9,190 nt of DNA from RYN-433 sp036558265. GTDB lineage: Bacteria > Planctomycetota > Phycisphaerae > Tepidisphaerales > Tepidisphaeraceae. The DNA lies in contig DATBFY010000034.1 in assembly GCA_036558265.1 (NCBI GenBank), positions 1-9,190 of the forward strand, in the 5' to 3' direction. Both the position numbers and the translations under genes were made by a program. Every line of letters starts with the position of its first letter. The first letter of the stretch is position 1. The notes under the pieces are model-generated. The model had not been told where the DNA came from, did not search any database, and saw only the letters and a program-made list of their open reading frames with translations. Positions 1 through 5,163 of this stretch are shown in pieces.

Positions 1-2
1 CC

Positions 3-38
3 GGGCCGGGTTTGGGGGGGTTTGGGGGGGGTTTGGGG
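3..38 (+). repeat. G-tract cluster, predicted G-quadruplex
   Basis: Five G-runs (3-5, 8-10, 14-20, 24-31, 35-38) are separated by loops of 2 or 3 bases: CC, TTT, TTT, TTT. This exceeds the usual requirement of four G-runs of at least three with loops of 1-7. The last three runs form a TTT-G(n) tandem. The structure is predicted from sequence only. Homopolymer G-runs are also places where sequencing and assembly errors concentrate, so the run lengths may be unreliable. Confidence 0.7.
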
Positions 39-217
39 CCAGCGCCGGCAGCGCCCCAACGGGCCGCCAATTCCAATTTGTCTTAATCCGGACGGAGGCC
101 CACGCATTCGCCGACTCCATCAAATGAGCGATCACGTTCGCTCGCGGCCAGATCCCTCGTCGGTAGAACCTCCTCGGGATGACGCCACTCGCGGCGGACG
201 AGGGTTTCAACAGAGCA

Positions 218-252
218 AACTAACAACTGACCACTGACAACCAACAACTGAC
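218..252 (+). repeat. heptanucleotide tandem repeat, consensus AACTGAC
   Basis: Five contiguous 7-base units are visible: AACTAAC (218-224), AACTGAC (225-231), CACTGAC (232-238), AACCAAC (239-245) and AACTGAC (246-252). The region is A/C-rich and clearly different in composition from its GC-rich surroundings. Read on the minus strand it gives GTCAGTT-type heptads, a pattern I associate with intergenic short tandem repeats in planctomycetes and cyanobacteria. Its function is unknown. It lies 43 bp before the aminotransferase start. Confidence 0.75.
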
Positions 253-295
253 CTCTTCTGGCAACTTCGCTCCTCGTCCGGTATGACCGCGGTTC

Positions 296-1468
296 ATGCG
301 CGTGCCCGTTCCGTCGCGGCGTCTTGAAGCGGTGCAGTCGCCGGTGATCCCGGTGGTCGGGGAGCTGATCCGCGCGACGAGCGGCGCGATCTCGCTGGGG
401 CAGGGGGTGGTCGGATATCCGCCGCCGCCGCAGGCTGCCGCGCGGGCGGCGGCGTATGCCGCGGGGGGCGATCACGCGTACAAGCCGGTGCAGGGGATCT
501 CCGAATTGCTCGACGCGATTGCCGCCAAGCACCGGGCGGAGAACGGTTTTGATCCGATGGCGGCGGGGCGGGCGCTGCTTGTCACGGCCGGTGGGAACAT
601 GGCGTTCATGAACGCGCTGCTGGCGATCGCGGATCCGGGGGATGAGGTGATCCTTTCCACGCCGTATTACTTCAACCACGAGATGGCGGTCACGATCGCC
701 AGTTGCACGGCGGTGCTCGTGCCGACGGATGAGAGCTATCAGCTCCGCCCGGCTGCGCTCGCGGCTGCGATCACGCCGCGCACCCGCGCGATCGTCACGA
801 TCTCGCCCAACAACCCGACCGGCGCGGTCTACCCCGAGGCGGCGCTGCGCGAGGTCAACCGCATTTGCCGCGATGCGGGGATCTATCACGTGCACGATGA
901 GGCGTACGAGTACTTCACCTGGGGCGGCGCCACGCATTTTCCCGTAGCCTGCATCGAGGGGAGCGAGCCGCACACGATCACGCTGCACTCGCTCTCCAAG
1001 AGCCACGGCTTTGCCGCCTGGCGGATCGGGTGGATGGTGATGCCCGCTCACCTGCTGACCGCGGTGAAGAAGATCCAGGATACGATCCTGATCTGCCCGC
1101 CGGTGGTGTCGCAGCACGCGGCGCTGGGCGCGATGGAGGCCGGTCGGGCGTACTGCGAGCCGCACCTGGCGGAGATCGCCGCGGTGCGCGAGCGGGTGCT
1201 GAACGAGCTGGGGACGCTCGGCCGCATCGCGACGGTGCCTCGGGCGGACGGGGCGTTTTATTTCCTGATTCAAGTGCACGCGGATCTGCCGGCGATGACG
1301 GTGGTGGAGCGGCTGATCAAGGAATACGGTGTGGGCGTCCTGCCGGGCGACACGTTCGGGATCGCAGGCGCGTGCGTGCTGCGGATCGCGTATGGGACGC
1401 TCTCGCGGGAAACCACGGCGGAAGGCATCGGCCGGCTGGTGCGCGGCCTGAAAGGAATCGTCCGATGA
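296..1468 (+). CDS. class I/II PLP-dependent aminotransferase
   Basis: A cytosolic pyridoxal-phosphate aminotransferase of 390 residues, full length for fold-type I class I/II enzymes. Visible motifs are the SPNNPTG block at 170-176 with the substrate-carboxylate/PLP asparagine N173, HDEAYEYF at 200-207 with D201 (pairs with the pyridine nitrogen) and Y204, and SLSKSHGFAAWRIGW from 232 with the Schiff-base lysine K235 and phosphate-binding R243. The ATG at 296 puts the expected N-terminal block (V-I-P-V-V-G-E-L, then SLGQG at 33-37) in the right place; the ATG at 283 is out of frame. No clear ribosome site precedes it. Its last bases overlap the start of the omega-amidase-like gene (ATGA), implying translational coupling. 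That partner suggests a transaminase working on methionine/ketomethylthiobutyrate or glutamine (YbdL/MtnE/glutamine transaminase K type). The family assignment is firm; the substrate is inference, and an aspartate or kynurenine aminotransferase is possible. Confidence 0.9.
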   Translation: MRVPVPSRRLEAVQSPVIPVVGELIRATSGAISLGQGVVGYPPPPQAAARAAAYAAGGDHAYKPVQGISELLDAIAAKHRAENGFDPMAAGRALLVTAGGNMAFMNALLAIADPGDEVILSTPYYFNHEMAVTIASCTAVLVPTDESYQLRPAALAAAITPRTRAIVTISPNNPTGAVYPEAALREVNRICRDAGIYHVHDEAYEYFTWGGATHFPVACIEGSEPHTITLHSLSKSHGFAAWRIGWMVMPAHLLTAVKKIQDTILICPPVVSQHAALGAMEAGRAYCEPHLAEIAAVRERVLNELGTLGRIATVPRADGAFYFLIQVHADLPAMTVVERLIKEYGVGVLPGDTFGIAGACVLRIAYGTLSRETTAEGIGRLVRGLKGIVR

Positions 1469-2241
1469 GCGCAGCGAAATTGATCGGCGTGCAGCCCGAC
1501 ATCGCGTGGGAAGACAAGGCCGCCACGTTCGAGCGCGTGCGGCGGCTGCTGGCCGGCTCACCGCCGGAGCCCGGTTCGCTGGTGGTCCTGCCGGAGATGT
1601 TCTCGACGGGTTTTTCGATGAATGTCGCCGGGATTCATGAGGGGGCGGAGCGGCCGGCGGAGCGGTTCCTGCAGGCGCTGGCGCGCGAGTACCGCGCCGT
1701 TGTCCTGGGTGGCGCGGTTAACATCGGCCCCGACGGCCGCGGGCGCAACCAGGCGGTCGCCTTCTCCCCCGACGGCGCGGAAGTGGTCCGGTATGACAAG
1801 ATGTACCCCTTCTCTCTCGGTAAGGAGACCGATCACTACACTGCGGGCACCGGCGTAAAACTCTTTGAGTGGCAGGGCTTCAAGGTCGCCCCCTTCGTCT
1901 GCTACGACCTTCGCTTCCCCGAGATCTTCCGCCACGCCACCGCCGCTGGGGCAGAGTTGATGATCGTGATCGCAAGCTGGCCGTTTCCTCGGGTGCAGCA
2001 CTGGGTGACGCTCCTGCAGGCCCGTGCGATTGAGAACCAGGCGTATGTCATAGGGGTGAACCGCTGTGGGGCGGATCCGCAACACACCTACCCCGGCCGG
2101 TCATCGATGTACGGGCCCCGGGGGGAAATACTCATCGACGCCGGGGATGCGCCGGGTGTCATCCGTTCGGATGTAAGTCTAGAAATCATCAGGGGATGGC
2201 GACGCGACTTCCCCGTCTTGCGCGATGCCCGGCTGTGTTAA
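1465..2241 (+). CDS. carbon-nitrogen hydrolase, omega-amidase (YafV/Nit2) type
   Basis: Nitrilase-superfamily hydrolase of 258 residues, the usual length for bacterial omega-amidases. The Glu-Lys-Cys triad is visible: E44 in VVLPEMFSTGF, K112 in RYDKMYPF and C146 in FVCYDLRFPEIF. Other family landmarks are SWPFPRVQHW at 171-180, LLQARAIENQAYV at 183-195 and GVNRCG at 197-202. The MFSTGFSM segment and the C-terminal RRDFPVLRDARL resemble E. coli YafV, as I recall it. Such enzymes hydrolyse alpha-ketoglutaramate or alpha-ketosuccinamate, pulling glutamine- or asparagine-linked transamination forward. The open frame runs upstream inside the aminotransferase gene, but the ATG at 1465 is chosen because homology begins there and it overlaps the preceding stop codon by ATGA. 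There is no signal peptide, so it should be cytosolic. A different amidase substrate cannot be excluded. Confidence 0.88.
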   Translation: MSAAKLIGVQPDIAWEDKAATFERVRRLLAGSPPEPGSLVVLPEMFSTGFSMNVAGIHEGAERPAERFLQALAREYRAVVLGGAVNIGPDGRGRNQAVAFSPDGAEVVRYDKMYPFSLGKETDHYTAGTGVKLFEWQGFKVAPFVCYDLRFPEIFRHATAAGAELMIVIASWPFPRVQHWVTLLQARAIENQAYVIGVNRCGADPQHTYPGRSSMYGPRGEILIDAGDAPGVIRSDVSLEIIRGWRRDFPVLRDARLC

Positions 2242-2260
2242 GCCCATGTCAATAATTTTC

Positions 2261-2289
2261 TTGCGATTGCGGATGGGCCCGATTATCAT
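2261..2289 (+). promoter_or_regulatory. candidate sigma70-type promoter of the PEP-CTERM gene
   Basis: TTGCGA (2261-2266) and TATCAT (2284-2289) are separated by exactly 17 bases. Each keeps four of six consensus bases. The block lies in the 132-bp gap after the omega-amidase gene, just downstream of an AT-rich patch (AATAATTTT, 2251-2259) that could act as an UP-like element. Transcription would begin near 2296, leaving a leader of about 75 bases. Predicted by eye only. Confidence 0.45.
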
Positions 2290-2362
2290 TCCTTGCGTCA
2301 CAGGGGGCACGTCTTACAGAGTGAGAGCATTCGCGTTCGGGCACATCTAAGGTTTCTCGGAC

Positions 2363-2370
2363 AGGAGAGG
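2363..2370 (+). promoter_or_regulatory. ribosome binding site deciding the PEP-CTERM start
   Basis: AGGAGAGG sits directly before two consecutive ATG codons (2371 and 2374). From the AGGAG core the spacing is 3 bases to the first ATG and 6 to the second, so the second is preferred. It also argues against the upstream in-frame TTG at 2293. It is the clearest Shine-Dalgarno site in the window. Confidence 0.6.
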
Positions 2371-2373
2371 ATG

Positions 2374-3102
2374 ATGAGCGTGGATTCCCGTATCGGCAAA
2401 GCAGGGTTTTTCACGGCCGCGGTCATCGGCGCCGCCGCATTCGCGTCCGTTGACGCGTCGGCGCAGGCGATCTTTGCACCGACCGACGGCCCGGGCGTGA
2501 TCGGCGGCCGCAGCGACGGCACGAGTTTCCTGGTCGGGGCCGTCGGCGTCGATGGCGGGAACAACGTCTACACCGACAACGTCTGGCCGGCTGCCGAATC
2601 GCCGGACCACATCATCGACGGCTTCGGTCAGAAGTATCTCAACTTCGCCGAGCTCAACACCGGCGTGATCGTCACGCCCGCCTTCAACGGCGGCGGCGGC
2701 TCGGTGGCGCGAAGCCTGAAGTTCTGGACCGCCAACGACACCCCTGGGCGGGATCCGGTAACCTATCAGCTCCTGGGCACCAACAACACGATCACCGGCG
2801 CCGGGCCGTTCCCGCTGTCCAACTTCACGTTGATCTCGTCCGGCACCCTGTCGCTGCCCGCCAGCCGCAACGCCGGGGGTACGACCGCGCCCTTGGACGA
2901 CGCCAATTCGCAGCTCGTCAGCTTCGCCAACAGCACGTCTTACAAGACGTACATGCTGCTGGTGCCCACGATCAAGGACGAGCCCACGGTGAACAGCATG
3001 CAGGTCGCCGAGATCCAGCTTTTCACGACCGTCCCTGAGCCGTCGTGCTTCGCGGTGGCGGGTGTCGGCGGGTTGCTACTGGCCTCGCGCCGTCGCCGGT
3101 AA
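2374..3102 (+). CDS. exported PEP-CTERM protein with discoidin-like domain
   Basis: A 242-residue secreted protein. Residues 1-30 form a signal peptide: basic N-region, hydrophobic FFTAAVIGAAAFA core and an ASA cleavage site before Q31. The mature part has a WPAAESPDHIIDG segment at 71-83, KYLNF at 87-91 and FWTANDTPGRDPVTYQLLGTN at 117-137, ending with QVAEIQLF at 210-217. This is the pattern of galactose-binding-like/F5-8 C-type beta-sandwich domains. The C-terminus is a complete PEP-CTERM sorting signal: VPEP at 220-223, a hydrophobic span at 225-237, then a run of arginines at 239-242. Such signals are processed by exosortases and place proteins at the outer surface or in extracellular polymer. 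Ligand and role are unknown. It has its own promoter candidate and ends 18 bp before the end of the convergent AAA gene. The ATG at 2371 is the alternative start. Confidence 0.88.
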   Translation: MSVDSRIGKAGFFTAAVIGAAAFASVDASAQAIFAPTDGPGVIGGRSDGTSFLVGAVGVDGGNNVYTDNVWPAAESPDHIIDGFGQKYLNFAELNTGVIVTPAFNGGGGSVARSLKFWTANDTPGRDPVTYQLLGTNNTITGAGPFPLSNFTLISSGTLSLPASRNAGGTTAPLDDANSQLVSFANSTSYKTYMLLVPTIKDEPTVNSMQVAEIQLFTTVPEPSCFAVAGVGGLLLASRRRR

Positions 3103-3120
3103 CGCAATTCAGGCGTACAA

Positions 3121-4614
3121 CTAATCCGCAGGAACACACCGCCCTCGCGCCCACCCGCGCAGGGCGGTGATTCGTTCGGCCATCGTCACGGCGATCGGTG
3201 GCGAGGCCGCCAGCGCCGCCAGGACGTGCTCGGTCTTCAGCTCGGACTTAGAGGTGAAGGCGGCGTGCAGGCCGGCGAGGATCGCCTGCTCGATCTCCGC
3301 TCCGCTGAACCCGTCCGATGCCTGCGCCAAGGCCGGCAGGTCGAACTTCGCGGGGTCGCGGCCGCGCTTCTTCAGGTGGATCGAAAGGATCTGTATCCGC
3401 GCGTCCGCATTGGGCAGATCGACGAAGAAGATCTCGTCGAAGCGTCCCTTGCGCAAGAGCTCGGCCGGCAGGGCCTCGATGTCGTTCGCGGTGGCGATGG
3501 TGAAGACCTGGCCGCGCCGCTCCTGCATCCAGGTCAGCAGCGTGCCGAACATCCGCTGCGAGAGCCCGCCATCCGTGCTGCGGCTGGCGGCGGAGGCGAA
3601 GGCCTTCTCGATCTCGTCGATCCAGAGGACGATCGGCGCCATCGCCTCGGCCTGGCGAAGCGTATCGCGCAGGCGGCGCTCCGATTCGCCGATGTACTTG
3701 TCGTAGAGCGCGCCGACGTCCATCCGCATCAGCGGCATCTGCCAGGCGGTCGCGACCGCCTTGGCCGACAGCGATTTACCCGCGCCCTGCACGCCCAGCA
3801 TCAGCACGCCCTTGGGGGCGCTGAGGCCGAACTCCGCCGCCTCCTTGGAGAACCCGCACTGGCGCTGGGCGAGCCACGCCTTGAGGTGAGCGAGCCCGCC
3901 GATCTCCGACAGGTCCACCGGCGACTCGACGTATTCCAGGAGGCCCGACGCCTGGAGCATCTTCCGCTTGGTCGCCAGGATGTGGTTGACGTCGCCTAAG
4001 TCCAGGCGATTGTCCTCGCTGATCGTCTCCAGGATGATCTGCCGCGCCTGCCGCCGCGACAGGCCCTTGAGGTTCCGCAGGATCGTGTCGAGGTCCCGCC
4101 GCGAGAGCTGAACCTGCACCGGCTTTTCTTCGTTGCGCCGCCGGAGCGTCGAGCGGAGGAGCTGTTCGAGCTCGGCCTCATCAGGCAGCGATAATTCGAA
4201 CTCGGTGGACCACGCGCTGACTACGTCGGGCCGCTCGGCGGAGTAATCGATCATGACGACGGTCGATCCGTTGCGGAGGCAGCTTCGCACCAGGTCGCGC
4301 CACTGGCGCAGCGTCCGCTCATCCTTTGACAGGTGGGGCGCCAGGTCCAGCGTGACGATCACGCGCCGCTTGGCGGGGAGCGTGGAGAGGTGATAAAGCG
4401 CTGCCGCGGGGTGCTCGGTGTCCGGGACGCCGGGCCCGCCCTCGAGCAGGCCATCGCGCACGCCGCCGGAGTTGGACCAGAGCAGCGCATCCAGTTGCAG
4501 CTCGATGGCGGCGCGGAGCACCACGTCCAGCGCGTCCTCTTCTTCGGGCGTGATCACTGAGATCGCCGGATAGCGCGCCTGCAACAGCCCCTGGAATCGC
4601 TCCTCGTCGGTCAT
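3121..4614 (-). CDS. AAA ATPase, Ycf46-like
   Basis: A 497-residue single-ring AAA ATPase without signal or membrane span. Residues 1-160 form the N-terminal domain typical of Ycf46-like proteins (QARYPAISVITPEEEDAL at 12-29, a conserved VIVTLDLAPHL at 85-95). Residues 235-460 hold the AAA module: Walker A GVQGAGKS (K280), pore loop DKYIGESE (305-312), Walker B IVLWIDEIEKA (D333, E334), sensor 1 TATAND (N377), two candidate arginine fingers R388 and R391 in LLRKGRFDE, and sensor 2 GFSGAE (435-440). All the residues expected for ATP hydrolysis are present. The partner or substrate is unknown; Ycf46 homologues in cyanobacteria have been linked to CO2 response, which may not apply here. It follows the TPR gene after a 31-bp gap and is probably co-transcribed. 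A G-rich stretch upstream of the ATG is a poorly spaced ribosome site. Confidence 0.9.
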   Translation of the reverse strand: MTDEERFQGLLQARYPAISVITPEEEDALDVVLRAAIELQLDALLWSNSGGVRDGLLEGGPGVPDTEHPAAALYHLSTLPAKRRVIVTLDLAPHLSKDERTLRQWRDLVRSCLRNGSTVVMIDYSAERPDVVSAWSTEFELSLPDEAELEQLLRSTLRRRNEEKPVQVQLSRRDLDTILRNLKGLSRRQARQIILETISEDNRLDLGDVNHILATKRKMLQASGLLEYVESPVDLSEIGGLAHLKAWLAQRQCGFSKEAAEFGLSAPKGVLMLGVQGAGKSLSAKAVATAWQMPLMRMDVGALYDKYIGESERRLRDTLRQAEAMAPIVLWIDEIEKAFASAASRSTDGGLSQRMFGTLLTWMQERRGQVFTIATANDIEALPAELLRKGRFDEIFFVDLPNADARIQILSIHLKKRGRDPAKFDLPALAQASDGFSGAEIEQAILAGLHAAFTSKSELKTEHVLAALAASPPIAVTMAERITALRGWARGRCVPAD

Positions 4615-4645
4615 GATCGCCCGCGTTCCCCCCGACGGTGCGCGC

Positions 4646-5134
4646 TCAATCCATCGCCTGGTTCTTCGCCTCTTTGGCCAGGGAGGCGAACCGCTCTTCG
4701 GCCAAAAACTTCTGGGCCTCGGGGCGCTCGAACAGCTCGACGGCGAGCTTGGCCTCGCTGTAGACCAGGTCCTTCTGGAAGTTGTAAAAGTCGTCGCCCG
4801 AGCCGGACTGGATCAGCGCCATGCCGCACTGGAATTTCACATCGCGCTGGTAGGGTTCGATGGCGAGGACTTCCTTGTACGCCGCCGCCGCCTTGGCGAA
4901 CTGCTTGGCGTTCGCCAGCGCGTCACCGTAGGCCCGCCAGGTGGCGGCCGAGACGCTTCCCTTCTTGCCCTCCTCGGCGATGCGCTTCTCCAGCGCCTCG
5001 ATGCTGTGATCGCCGCCACGCTTGAGCCAGTACTGCTCGACCTTGCCCCAGGCGGCGACGTACGCAACGCCCAGCGTCGCGGCGACTAGTAGGATCAGCA
5101 AAGCCGGCGTGCGTCGATAACGGTTCATGGTCAT
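4646..5134 (-). CDS. membrane-anchored single-TPR protein
   Basis: A small protein of 162 residues with no named family that I recognise. Residues 1-9 are basic, and 10-29 (ALLILLVAATLGVAYVAAWG) form one membrane span or uncleaved signal anchor, so the rest probably lies outside the cytoplasm. Residues 64-96 match one tetratricopeptide repeat (W-YG-A-F-A-Y-L-P spacing, ending AIEP). The flanking helices at 45-58 and 122-160 are charged and helical, and may complete a TPR-like superhelix. Two in-frame ATG codons (5134 and 5128) are candidates; the first is used, and no strong ribosome site helps to choose. It is the first gene of the minus-strand pair with the AAA ATPase, whose start is 31 bp beyond its stop. 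The job is unknown, but a scaffold or adaptor role is the natural inference from TPR. Confidence 0.75.
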   Translation of the reverse strand: MTMNRYRRTPALLILLVAATLGVAYVAAWGKVEQYWLKRGGDHSIEALEKRIAEEGKKGSVSAATWRAYGDALANAKQFAKAAAAYKEVLAIEPYQRDVKFQCGMALIQSGSGDDFYNFQKDLVYSEAKLAVELFERPEAQKFLAEERFASLAKEAKNQAMD

Positions 5135-5163
5135 GTGTCCGAAAGCTTAACCGATCATCCCAA
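5135..5163. promoter_or_regulatory. 29-bp divergent intergenic region
   Basis: This is the whole gap between the start codons of the divergent TPR gene and the membrane-GH10 gene. It contains AAGCTTAA and is too short for two full promoters, so at least one promoter must lie inside the opposite coding sequence, or a start codon is misplaced. I see no convincing -10/-35 pair on either strand. Confidence 0.4.

Larger units (their letters stand above)
1..295. other. non-coding leader region upstream of the aminotransferase
   Basis: No open frame here has recognisable protein character. Frames on both strands read as arginine/proline-rich low-complexity translations, typical of GC-rich non-coding DNA. 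The region holds a G-tract cluster (3-38), a heptad repeat (218-252) and short inverted repeats (154-161, 195-204, 272-280). I found no convincing -10/-35 pair for the operon that begins at 296, and no Shine-Dalgarno motif just before it. The left edge is cut, so whatever lies before the G-tract is unknown. Confidence 0.6.

Noticed and set aside
11..38. TTTGGGG-like repeats as a telomere or eukaryotic sequence
   Set aside because: The run lengths are irregular, there are only three units, and the neighbouring genes are plainly bacterial.
1030..1464. In-frame upstream extension of the omega-amidase gene
   Set aside because: The added residues are low-complexity and lie fully within the aminotransferase. 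Homology and the ATGA junction support the start at 1465.
83..1561. Long minus-strand open frame of 492 codons opposite the aminotransferase
   Set aside because: The translation is arginine/histidine-rich without motifs, and it lies antisense to a gene with complete PLP motifs. Long antisense frames are expected at this GC content.
2242..2278. GCCCAT/ATGGGC inverted repeat as a terminator of the omega-amidase operon
   Set aside because: There are only six pairs around a 25-base loop with no T-tract after it, and it overlaps the better-supported promoter candidate.
2293..2373. TTG at 2293 as the start of the PEP-CTERM protein
   Set aside because: It would bury the signal peptide behind 27 extra residues and overlap the promoter region; the AGGAGAGG site supports 2374.
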